Both the position numbers and the translations under genes were made by a program. A model generated the notes under the pieces. The model saw only the letters and a list, made by a program, of their open reading frames with translations, did not search any database and was not told the DNA's origin. From Nocardia spumae (lineage in GTDB: Bacteria; Actinomycetota; Actinomycetes; Mycobacteriales; Mycobacteriaceae), in the NCBI RefSeq assembly GCF_020733635.1, contig NZ_JAJFZL010000001.1, positions 5,580,001-5,644,000 on the forward strand: a DNA stretch of 64,000 nt, in the 5' to 3' direction. The stretch's first letter is position 1. The number at the start of each line of letters is the position of its first letter. Shown in pieces: positions 35,897 through 43,431 of this stretch.

Positions 35897-36631
35897 ATGT
35901 CCACCCGTCTGGCGTGCGTGGTGTTCGATGCGATCCGGCCCCGGACCGTGGCCCGGTTCTGGGCGGAGTTGCTCGGCTGGCAGGTCACCGTGGATCGTCC
36001 GGAGGCGGTCGAGGTGGCGGCCCCCGATCCCGACGCCGCCGATGTGGCTCTGATGTTCCTGCCGACGACCAGACCGAAATCCGGGAAGAACCGGATCCAC
36101 CTCGATCTGGTCGGACATTCACTGGATCATCAACGCGTCCAAGTGGATCGGGCGCTGGCGCTGGGTGCGCGACCGGCCGATATCGGGCAGGGCGCGGTGC
36201 CGTGGTCGGTGCTGTCGGATCCGGAGGGCAACGAGTTCTGTGTGCTGGAACCGCGGGAGGAATATGTCGACACCGGTGCGGTCGCCGCGATCGTGGTCGA
36301 TACCCCGCATCCCGGACAGCTGGCGCGGTTCTGGTCGGCCGCCGCGGGCTGGCCGCTCACCCACGACGAATCGGAGGTGGCCGGTATCCGCTCGGCGACC
36401 GGGCTGGGTCCGTGGCTGGAATTCCTGCGCACCGGGGTCGCGGATCGCGAATGCGATCGCCTGCGCCTCGATATCGTCGCCACCCCCACCGGTGATCCCG
36501 CCTCGGAGGTCGCGCGGCTCACGGCCGCCGGCGCCGTCGCGTGCGACGGCACCCCGCATCCGCCCGCACAGGCGGAACTGGCCGATCCGGAGACCAACCG
36601 CTTCCGGTTGCTGCTCGCGCCGAGTGATTGA
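35897..36631 (+). CDS. Two-domain VOC (glyoxalase-like) protein
   Basis: A 244-residue protein with two VOC modules (residues 5-118 and 125-244). Each begins with a beta strand and RFWxxxxGW-type helix: TVARFWAELLGWQV and QLARFWSAAAGWPL, and ends with DPEGNEFCVLEP or DPETNRFRLLLAP. These modules often form a metal site for glyoxalase, dioxygenase or resistance functions. Domain two lacks clear metal ligands, so it may bind only. Function is not assignable. Confidence 0.82.
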   Translation: MSTRLACVVFDAIRPRTVARFWAELLGWQVTVDRPEAVEVAAPDPDAADVALMFLPTTRPKSGKNRIHLDLVGHSLDHQRVQVDRALALGARPADIGQGAVPWSVLSDPEGNEFCVLEPREEYVDTGAVAAIVVDTPHPGQLARFWSAAAGWPLTHDESEVAGIRSATGLGPWLEFLRTGVADRECDRLRLDIVATPTGDPASEVARLTAAGAVACDGTPHPPAQAELADPETNRFRLLLAPSD

Positions 36632-36706
36632 CCGGGCGCACACCCTCGGCGCCTACCCGCCCGCACACTACGATCGGTCCATGATCAACCTGCCGGGTGG
36701 GCCGCT

Positions 36707-38440
36707 GTGACGACAGTCGACGCGATCGTGCTGGCCGGTGGGCGCGCCACCCGGATGGGTGGCGTGGACAAACCCGCGATCGCCGTGGGCGGGCGGGCGA
36801 TGCTGGGTGTCGCGGTGGAAGCGGTCGCGGCCTGTGCTCGCACCGTGGTCGTCGGCCCGCAGCGGCCGGAGCTCGGCCCCGGCATCCGGCAGGTGCAAGA
36901 GGTTCCGGCCGGGTCCGGACCGGTCGCCGCCCTGGCCTGCGGGATGCGCGCACTGCAGGAATGCGATTTTCCGGCGGATCTGGTGGTGGTCCTGGCCGCC
37001 GATCTGCCGTTCCTGACCGCCCCGGCGGTCGACGAATTGATCGAGCACGCAACGACTTCCGCGGCCGATGCGGTCTTCGCGACCGACGAGTCCGGGCGCC
37101 CGCAGTATCTGGTGGGCGTCTGGCGGCACGCGGCGCTGCTGGCGGCGCTGCAGCAGTTGGATTCGGTCGCCAATCAACCGATGAAGGCTCTCGTTCCGGT
37201 CGATACCGTCATGGTGCCGCTGTCCGGGATCGCCGACTGCGACACCCCCGAGCAGGTACGCGCCGCCCAGGCCGCGGCGCCGCCGCTGCCGTTGGAGCGG
37301 GCGCGCGAGATCCTGGCGACCGGCCTCACCCGGCTGCCGGTCCGCGAAGCCCGCCCGGCCTCGGTTCCCGGTGCGGCCCTGGCCGCGCCGCTGACCGCGG
37401 CCGAGGCGCTACCCCGGTTCGATGTCTCGGCGATGGACGGGTACGCGGTGGCGGGCTCGCCACCGTGGCGGCTGCGCCACGATGTCGGCTTCGCCGGCGG
37501 TGAGCGCCCGGTCGGTCTGCTCGCCGGTGAGGCGGTGCGGATCGCGACCGGGGCACATATCCCCGAGGGCACGGACGCGGTGATCCGCGACGAGTACATC
37601 CGGCTCGACGACGGTGTCCTGCGACGACTGCCCGACGCGCCGATCCGCGACGACATCCGCCGCCGCGGCGAGGATTGGGCCGTCGGCGATACCGTCGCCG
37701 CCGCGGGCACCCCGGTGACCGCCGCGCTGATCTCGGTGGCGGCGGCGGCCGAGGTGGCCACCGTCCGGGTCCGTGGACCGGTCCGGGCGCGAATCATCAT
37801 GACCGGCGACGAGATTCGCAGCGAGGGACCGCTGCACAGCGGCCAGACCCGCGACTCGATCGGCCCGGTACTGCCGAATCTGTTGTCCTGGCACGGAATC
37901 GCACCGTCGGACCGCGTCCATCTGCGGGATACGCCGAACGGATTCGACGAAGTGCTGACCGCCCCGTCCGATGACGATCTCCTGGTGATCGTCGGGGCGA
38001 CGGGCGGCGGCGCCGCGGATCAGCTGCGCAGTGCCCTGGATCGGGCCGGGGCGCGCATTCTGGTGCACCGCTTGCGGATGCGTCCCGGCGGTTCCACCGT
38101 GGTCGCCGAATTGTCCGGCGGCCCCGTGGTTCTCGGCCTGCCGGGAAATCCGTTCGCGGCGGTGGCCACGCTGTCGGCGTTGGCTCCGGCCGTCGTGTCC
38201 GGTCTCACCGGACGCCCCCCGGCACGGATTCGGACCGCTCCCCTGCTCAACGCGGGTGAGATCTCCGGACCGGTCCCACGGATCGTGCCCGCGCGCGCGG
38301 CTGCCGCGGGCGGCTGGCTGGGCGATGCGCATATTCGCACCGCCCATCTGGCCGGACTGCTCGATCGCGAAGCACTGGTCCTCGTCCCCGCCGGGGCCGC
38401 CGACGGCGCACCGGTCGAATACCTGCCACTACCGGGATGA
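36707..38440 (+). CDS. MobA-MoeA fusion for molybdenum cofactor synthesis
   Basis: A 577-residue fusion of two molybdenum cofactor enzymes. Residues 1-190 are MobA-like ([19 protein letters not shown], then DLPFLTA), which attaches GMP to molybdopterin. Residues 195-577 are MoeA-like ([34 protein letters not shown], ending with MoeA domain IV), which inserts molybdate. The MoeA motif GATGGGA reads in full ([12 protein letters not shown]), so the second half looks active. The GTG at 36707 follows the stop of no near gene. NarG, 5 kb downstream, needs the bis-MGD cofactor that these two activities finish. Confidence 0.92.
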   Translation: MTTVDAIVLAGGRATRMGGVDKPAIAVGGRAMLGVAVEAVAACARTVVVGPQRPELGPGIRQVQEVPAGSGPVAALACGMRALQECDFPADLVVVLAADLPFLTAPAVDELIEHATTSAADAVFATDESGRPQYLVGVWRHAALLAALQQLDSVANQPMKALVPVDTVMVPLSGIADCDTPEQVRAAQAAAPPLPLERAREILATGLTRLPVREARPASVPGAALAAPLTAAEALPRFDVSAMDGYAVAGSPPWRLRHDVGFAGGERPVGLLAGEAVRIATGAHIPEGTDAVIRDEYIRLDDGVLRRLPDAPIRDDIRRRGEDWAVGDTVAAAGTPVTAALISVAAAAEVATVRVRGPVRARIIMTGDEIRSEGPLHSGQTRDSIGPVLPNLLSWHGIAPSDRVHLRDTPNGFDEVLTAPSDDDLLVIVGATGGGAADQLRSALDRAGARILVHRLRMRPGGSTVVAELSGGPVVLGLPGNPFAAVATLSALAPAVVSGLTGRPPARIRTAPLLNAGEISGPVPRIVPARAAAAGGWLGDAHIRTAHLAGLLDREALVLVPAGAADGAPVEYLPLPG

Positions 38441-38493
38441 ACCGTGCCCGCTGTGCGGCCGAGGGTTGCGCCGGCACCCACCCGCGCGCATTC

Positions 38494-38507
38494 TGTAACG
38501 CGTTCTA
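38494..38507 (+). promoter_or_regulatory. KstR-type operator
   Basis: TGTAACGCGTTCTA matches the cholesterol-regulator KstR consensus TNNAACNNGTTNNA at every fixed position. It lies 20 bp before the ATG of the SnoaL-like gene and just upstream of its CTAGGAGG ribosome site. Confidence 0.65.
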
Positions 38508-38526
38508 GAAATCTAGGAGGCCGTGC

Positions 38527-38904
38527 ATGTCCACCTCGAGCGAGCTCGTCACCACCTTCTGCGCCGAATGGCGCACCGGCACCCCCGAGTCGATCGTGGA
38601 GTTCTTCAGCGACGACGCCGTCTACCACAACATTCCGATGGAGCCGCTGCGTGGGAAGGCCGCGATCCTCGACTTCCTCCGGGGTTTCATCGGCAACTTC
38701 GGACATATCGACTTCGATATCCACCATCAGGCCGAGGTCGGCGCCATGGTGCTCAACGAGCGCACCGATCGCTTCACCGTCGGCGAGAACAAGGTCGAGT
38801 TGCCGGTGATGGGCAGCTTCGAGGTCCGCGACGGCAAAATCGTGGCCTGGCGCGACTACTTCGACATGGCGCCCTTCACGGCGATGGCCGCCCAGCAGGG
38901 CTGA
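38527..38904 (+). CDS. SnoaL/limonene-epoxide-hydrolase-like protein
   Basis: A 125-residue NTF2-fold protein of the limonene-1,2-epoxide hydrolase type. Candidate active-site residues lie in [18 protein letters not shown] and in [37 protein letters not shown], which carry the family's Asp-Arg-Asp relay (D..R..D). CTAGGAGG lies 6 bp before the ATG. The KstR-type site upstream suggests that it is induced with sterol degradation, in which NTF2-like isomerases and epoxide hydrolases occur. Confidence 0.82.
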   Translation: MSTSSELVTTFCAEWRTGTPESIVEFFSDDAVYHNIPMEPLRGKAAILDFLRGFIGNFGHIDFDIHHQAEVGAMVLNERTDRFTVGENKVELPVMGSFEVRDGKIVAWRDYFDMAPFTAMAAQQG

Positions 38905-39290
38905 CCGTCCCGGCGGGCACGCGATCGCGGTGGGCCGGGTCCGGGATCGGCACCGCCGCGAGCGGCCGCCGGGTATACGGGTCACCCGGTCTGCCGAAAA
39001 CCGCGGCCGTCGAACCGGTTTCGACCACCCGGCCGCCGCGCAGCACCACCACCCGATCGGGACACCGTGCACCACCGCCAGATCATGGCTGATGAACAGG
39101 CCGGCGAAGCCGTAGTCCTCACGCAGATCGGCGCACAGTTCCAGTACCTGCGCCTGTACCGACACATCCAGCGCACTGGTGGGTTCGTCGGCGACCACCA
39201 GGCGTGGCGCCAGCGCCAGGGCCCGCGCCAGCACCACCCGCTGTCGCTGCCCACCGGACACCTCGGCGGGTCGCGCACGGCGATTCCCGG
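38905..39290 (-). pseudogene. Remnant of a peptide-type ABC transporter ATPase
   Basis: The minus strand encodes the second half of an oligopeptide-type ATPase: signature [19 protein letters not shown], Walker [15 protein letters not shown], and the H-loop [13 protein letters not shown]. After HGV a frameshift moves the reading to [21 protein letters not shown] and [12 protein letters not shown]. The Walker A half is missing beyond 39290, where a different remnant begins on the other strand. So this is a truncated and frameshifted relic. Confidence 0.85.
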
Positions 39291-39577
39291 GGCGGGTACC
39301 TGATCTATATCGAAGACGGTCGAATCACGTTCGGATTCAACGCATTCGGACGCTATGCCGAAGTCTCCGCGCCGATCGCCGCCGGCACCCGGGAGATCGT
39401 CCTGGCCGCGACCGTACGCCCACGACTGCGCTCTGGGATTTCGCATCGCCCCTCGACGGCGCCTCCGTCGCGACCCTGCCCGAGCAGGTGCAACTCGTCG
39501 GAATGGCGGGCCCGCTGCGAGTGCCGGAGCCGGTGGTGCGGGCGGTGGAATCCGAAGCGGAGCTCGTCGCGGAATAG
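39288..39577 (+). pseudogene. Fragment resembling an arylsulfatase C terminus
   Basis: One frame reads [17 protein letters not shown] followed by a pattern like the beta-rich end of arylsulfatases, then a frameshift near 39420 leads to ALWDFASPLDGASVATLPEQ and VQLVGMAGPLRVPEPVV. Together they look like two pieces of a sulfatase tail. No sulfatase active-site region (CxPxR) exists upstream; the fragment begins where the ABC relic on the other strand ends. Confidence 0.5.
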
Positions 39578-39581
39578 CTTC

Positions 39582-39983
39582 CTAGGCTTCGGCAGAGGGA
39601 CGCACTGCCTGAACTTCGATGGCGGCGTGCACCTTGTCGATGCCGCCTCGCAGGATCGCCAGCGGGACGAAGTAGAAGGCATGGTTCCAGTACCGCTTGA
39701 CGATCTTGTCGAATACGCGCCGTGTCTCGGTCTCGGGCAGCATGCGCGCCACCGCTTCGACCGGCTCGCCTTTCACCTTGCCCAGCACTCCGCACTTCTG
39801 GATGGTGACCCGCGGGGTGTTCCCGATCCGCTTGGTCTTCCAGGATCCGTCGTCGGTGATGATCAGGAGCTTGTCGCCCTCGGGCACGCCCCAGACCGGG
39901 GTCGGCTTGGGCCTGCCGTCCTTGGTGAAGGTGGTCAGCAGCAGATACCTCGCGCGGTAGACATCCTCGAAGGTCGGAGCCAT
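39582..39983 (-). CDS. PPOX-class F420-dependent split-barrel protein
   Basis: A 133-residue flavin/F420-binding split-barrel protein. The start FEDVYRARYLLLTTFTKDGRPKPTPVWGVPEGDKLLIITDD and later SWKTKRIGNTPRVTIQKC follow the pattern of F420-dependent PPOX-class enzymes, with the K-R-I-N/T-P-R phosphate-binding stretch present. Reductases of this class act on quinones, biliverdin or small aromatic compounds. The ATG at 39983 is used; the frame could extend 13 codons further. It is intact, unlike its neighbours. Confidence 0.82.
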   Translation of the reverse strand: MAPTFEDVYRARYLLLTTFTKDGRPKPTPVWGVPEGDKLLIITDDGSWKTKRIGNTPRVTIQKCGVLGKVKGEPVEAVARMLPETETRRVFDKIVKRYWNHAFYFVPLAILRGGIDKVHAAIEVQAVRPSAEA

Positions 39984-40022
39984 GGAACGGTTCACCTCTG
40001 CTCGATCGCTTCCGGACAACAC

Positions 40023-40389
40023 TTAGCCGACAACCATAGTCGCGCCCAGCCGCGGCTGTAGCCGTTACGGAAGATCAGCACCGGCGATCGGCCTCCATCC
40101 GCTCATGTCACGACCGAACCGATTGCCGCGTAGCTGATTTCGTGCAGCCACCGATGATGCTCGACGGCGGGATTCCACTGTGTGAGAGGCAAGACGAATA
40201 CCGAACGCGGGGTGCGATGACGCTCCGATGCGGCTCGTGTCGACTACGCGGATGGTCGCCCGAACACGCCATCCTGCGGGCTGGGTCGGGTTCGTGATTC
40301 GAAGAATCCCCGTGGGCCTGCGCTCGTTTTCACCCCCGGTGAGTGGGGATGCCTTCACCGGGGATGTGCGGTTCTCCAAATACAAATCG
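40023..40389. other. Intergenic stretch of degraded sequence
   Basis: No intact gene or motif is seen. The minus-strand frame through here is a continuation of the broken DUF5753 relic and has no family similarity. Base composition is lower in GC than the flanks, as expected for decaying or transferred DNA. Confidence 0.4.
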
Positions 40390-40803
40390 CCCGTGAAGGT
40401 TTCCGCGTAGACGACGCTGTGCGCTTCATCGCCGAAACGCAGCATGACGAAGGGGCCCAGGGCTTCTCCCAGCAACCAATTCGGGCTGGTAGGTCGCAAT
40501 CTCCTGTGCAGCGGTCTCCAACCCGGCGTAGATGTCGAAGTCGGCGGGTATCAAGTCGTCGTACTCATGCCACTACTTCTTTGTATTGGCTTGCTGTGCA
40601 ATTTCTTTCATAGCCTCGATCTTCTCTCGATCGATGGAACAGCTTCCGGGTGAGGCCCTTCTCGATCCGCGTCAAGGTAGGGGCCGAGCGGCCGATGTGA
40701 TCGGCGGCCTCGGCCGGACTCATCCCGCCTCCTGCCGAGCCAGCCGCAGGTAATAACCGAGCTGGCGCTTCGGCAGCGAGAGCGCTTCCCCTGTTTCGAC
40801 CAT
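40390..40803 (-). pseudogene. Broken HTH/DUF5753 (Scr1-type) regulator
   Basis: The start is VETGEALSLPKRQLGYYLRLARQEAG, then a frameshift to MSPAEAADHIGRSAPTLTRIEKGL (an Xre-type helix-turn-helix), another to REKIEAMKEIAQQANTKK with a stop, then EYDDLIPADFDIYAGLETAA, and a last piece FVMLRFGDEAHSVVYAETF. These are in-order parts of an HTH plus DUF5753 protein, broken by at least three frame changes and a deletion. Intact members usually pair with a DUF397 gene; none remains here. Confidence 0.85.
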
Positions 40804-40954
40804 CACATGCCCCCTGGCTGTTGTCGTTTCGAGTTGAAACGGTGCTTGGCGAATTCTGTAATCCGTCCTGGCGCATTGCGTCACTTCACACGAAAGTTCA
40901 TGGGGCGCATGCAGCCCGTTTCCGCCCGCCGCGGCCCGTTAGGGAGCGTATCCG

Positions 40955-41340
40955 ATGACCGATTCCACAGCGAATAATTCACCCGCACAACAGGATCTCG
41001 CTGGTGCAGCAGGTCAACGACGACCACGACACGGTCACCGTCGTAACCAAGAGTGGCGAGAACGCGGTCCTCGTCTCCGAGTCCGATTGGACGGCTGGGA
41101 AACCTACACGTCCTGGCCGGCACGAGATCGAACGGTCCTGAAAGCAGCGAACAAGTTGATCACCGCGGTGCTCGCCGACCCGTTCACCGGCATCGGGAAG
41201 CCCGAGCCGCTCAAATACCAGCTTGCCGGGAACTGGTCGCGACGAATCACCAGAGAACACCGCCTGATCTACTACGTCACCGACAGCGAAGTCGCCATCG
41301 TGTGCGTAGGCGGACACTACGACGACCGAGGCACAGGCCG
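40955..41340 (+). pseudogene. Collapsed YefM-YoeB toxin-antitoxin pair
   Basis: In one frame the DNA reads ISLVQQVNDDHDTVTVV, then TKSGENAVLVSESDWTA, the N-terminal part of a YefM antitoxin. In another frame it continues directly as WETYTSWPARDRTVLKAANK, then LKYQLAGNWSRRITREHRLI and YYVTDSEVAIVCVGGHY, a YoeB toxin lacking only its first few residues. YoeB's catalytic Glu/Arg/His/Tyr region is intact. A deletion joined the two genes and removed the antitoxin's toxin-binding half. The ORF from 40955 could in principle produce a chimera with a nonsense N terminus and the toxin core. Confidence 0.8.
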
Positions 41341-41400
41341 ATCCACGACCCGGGAGAAGAGCCCGCACGACACGGGCTCTCGACCGCACTCCCGCCCGGG

Positions 41401-41868
41401 TCAGGGCTCGAGGTCGACAACCCCTGTGCCGCTGGCGATATCGAGTGGCACCGAGACCTGATCGTGCGCGATCAGCCAGGTGCCGTCGATCTTCCGCAGA
41501 CCGAAGGTGGCTCTGACCCACGTCCCCGGGGCGGCCGTGCCGTCGTTCAGCGTGCCGCGCAGACGCCCGAAGCCGTGCCCGTACGCCACGTCATCGCCCA
41601 CGACGAACGTCAGATCGCGGAACTCGTAGTCCACCTCCGCGAAGAACCGGAACACCTTCGCCCAGTTCTCCAGCTTCGCCGCAACCCCCGCATGCTGCAG
41701 CGGCGGCTCGACATCGAAGGACACCACGTCGGGCGTGTAGCCCTGCTTCAGGGCTTGGAGATCCTTGGTCCGCAGTCCCTCCACCAACTCGGCGAATCGC
41801 CCGCGAATCTCGGCCTCGTCCTGCGCGGCGCGGTCAGCGGGTGACCGAAAGTCGTTCGGCGTCGTCAT
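41401..41868 (-). CDS. SnoaL/SgcJ-type NTF2-like protein
   Basis: A 155-residue protein of the NTF2/SgcJ-YybH type with the typical middle DVEPPLQHAGVAAKLENWAKVFRFF and end DGTWLIAHDQVSVPLD. Function of such stand-alone members is unknown; some are steroid-isomerase- or cyclase-like. Its start overlaps the end of the FMN reductase gene by 35 bases, so the two are co-translated. Confidence 0.82.
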   Translation of the reverse strand: MTTPNDFRSPADRAAQDEAEIRGRFAELVEGLRTKDLQALKQGYTPDVVSFDVEPPLQHAGVAAKLENWAKVFRFFAEVDYEFRDLTFVVGDDVAYGHGFGRLRGTLNDGTAAPGTWVRATFGLRKIDGTWLIAHDQVSVPLDIASGTGVVDLEP

Positions 41869-42466
41869 GATCGGCTCCTTCCGGGGTGCTGTTCGAGGTG
41901 TCGGCGGCGGGCCGGCGCAGCGGCGCCAGCGCGGTGCTCCACGCGATGATCTGGTCCAGTGTCTTGGTCAAGGCGTCGGCATGGTGGTCGCGCGGGATGA
42001 ATGTGGTGTTGTTCTCGAAATCGGTGAGCACCGAGATCGAGACCTGGTAGCCGACGTCGGCCATGCCCAGTGTGCTGCAGACCGTGCGCAGTTGCACCAC
42101 GGCCCGGGCGCCGCCGTTCACCCCGTAGGAAACGAATCCGAGCGCCTTGTTCGTCCACTCCGCGAACAGGTGGTCCAAGGCGTTCTTGAGTACGCCGGGA
42201 GCGCCGCCGTTGTACTCCGGCGTCACGATCACGAAGGCGTCGAATGGGGCGATCCGTTCGGCCCAGGCACGGGTGTGTTCGTGGGCCGACGGGCCGAACA
42301 TCGGCGGCACCGGCTCGTCGAGATGGGGAAGTGGGTGGTCACGCAGGTCGACCAGTTCGAACTCGGCGTCGTCCCGCCGCGATGCCGTGTCCAGCACCCA
42401 CCGGGCGATCTGGGCGCCGTTGCGGTTGGGCCGGGTACTACCGAGGATGATGCCGATTCTGGTCAT
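41834..42466 (-). CDS. NADPH-dependent FMN reductase
   Basis: A 210-residue flavodoxin-like NAD(P)H:FMN reductase. The FMN phosphate loop is IILGSTRPNRNG at residues 5-16, and the family motif TPEYNGGAPGVLKNALDHL is near 80. Members reduce FMN, quinones or chromate, or supply reduced flavin to monooxygenases. CAGGAG lies 10 bp before the ATG. It is the first gene of a two-gene unit with the NTF2-like gene. Confidence 0.88.
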   Translation of the reverse strand: MTRIGIILGSTRPNRNGAQIARWVLDTASRRDDAEFELVDLRDHPLPHLDEPVPPMFGPSAHEHTRAWAERIAPFDAFVIVTPEYNGGAPGVLKNALDHLFAEWTNKALGFVSYGVNGGARAVVQLRTVCSTLGMADVGYQVSISVLTDFENNTTFIPRDHHADALTKTLDQIIAWSTALAPLRRPAADTSNSTPEGADHDDAERLSVTR

Positions 42467-42576
42467 ATCCGGAACTCCTGTGTCGCTGAAAGTGTCACAC
42501 CCTTCCGACGACACAGCCGTCCCGAATGTCAGGCCGTCGCGCGGGCCCGGCCGACAGGGCGACAGCTCGCGCTCGA

Positions 42577-43014
42577 TCAGTTCGCCAGCGCCTCGACCGT
42601 CACGGCCACGCGGCGAGCGCGGGTCTCGGGGCGCTTGGCGGAGGTGATCGACCCGACCTGCTCGCGCCTGCGGCTGTAGGACAGCCCGTCGAAGGCGGCG
42701 CGGAGCCCGGCCTCGGCCAGGGCTGCGGCCAGATCGTCGGGGACGGCGACGACCCGTTCGGCGGTATCGCGCTCGACGGTCACCTCGACGGTGTCACCCC
42801 GCTGCTTGCCGAGTTCGGCGCGAATGGCCCCGAGCACGCCCAGGCACGGGCCGTCGCCCATGGAGACGACGGAGCCGATGTAGTCGACGCCGTCGAAGGT
42901 CGCCCGCACCGGAATCCGGCCACCGCCGCCCAGTGCGGTGACCACCTCCACCGGCACCGCGACGTACGCACCGCCGCCGCGAGCGGATTCGATTCGCGCC
43001 TGGAAGCGTTCCAT
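42577..43014 (-). CDS. DUF1905/YdeI-type (OmdA-like) protein
   Basis: A 145-residue protein: residues 3-95 form a DUF1905 beta-barrel-like domain (ARIESARGGGAYVAVP, GKQRGDTVEVTVERD), and the end carries the helical YdeI/OmdA motif (ALAEAGLRAAFDGLSYSRRREQVGSI). Family members are of unknown function, sometimes linked to antibiotic tolerance. It stands alone. Confidence 0.8.
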   Translation of the reverse strand: MERFQARIESARGGGAYVAVPVEVVTALGGGGRIPVRATFDGVDYIGSVVSMGDGPCLGVLGAIRAELGKQRGDTVEVTVERDTAERVVAVPDDLAAALAEAGLRAAFDGLSYSRRREQVGSITSAKRPETRARRVAVTVEALAN

Positions 43015-43431
43015 ACCGGGATGCTAGCCGCCGGAGTCCGCTCCGGCGGCGACCGTTCCGCAAACAATGTCGCGGCCGTGGTAACCGGCGTCACTTTCGC
43101 CGGTGAACCGCTGTCCTCTCGACCCGATTCGGCGGCGCCGAATGTGTTAACAAATGTAAAACACCCGAGAAGCGCCCGTTTCCAAAGCTTCACCGCGCGG
43201 CCGCGTAACCCCGCTCCGACCGGACGGCGAGGTGACGCAAACCGATATCCGCCCAGGTCGGACCGGAATCCACCGGGCCGATCCGCAATTGCCCAGTGAC
43301 CGTCAGGTTTCCCGCACCTCACAGCTCACCATCCCCCTGAACGGGGTGTGAGCACATTGTTTTGCCGCCGTCGCCGGCGTCCCTACTCTCGGTTGCGTCA
43401 GCCCGATTTCACTTGTCTCGATGGGGGCGCT
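43015..43431 (+). promoter_or_regulatory. Upstream region of narGHJI
   Basis: No gene is seen. The region holds an AT-rich block with TTAAC-AAATGT-AAAAC (43147-43162), which matches the actinobacterial GlnR half-box pattern (GTNAC-N6-GAAAC) at eight of ten fixed places. A small CCCC-CTGAAC-GGGG hairpin lies near 43330. It should contain the nar promoter; GlnR control is only a suggestion. Confidence 0.35.

Noticed and set aside
43147-43162. GlnR box before narG
   Set aside because: Only eight of ten fixed bases match and only one half-box is present, so it is noted inside the upstream region and not listed as a site.
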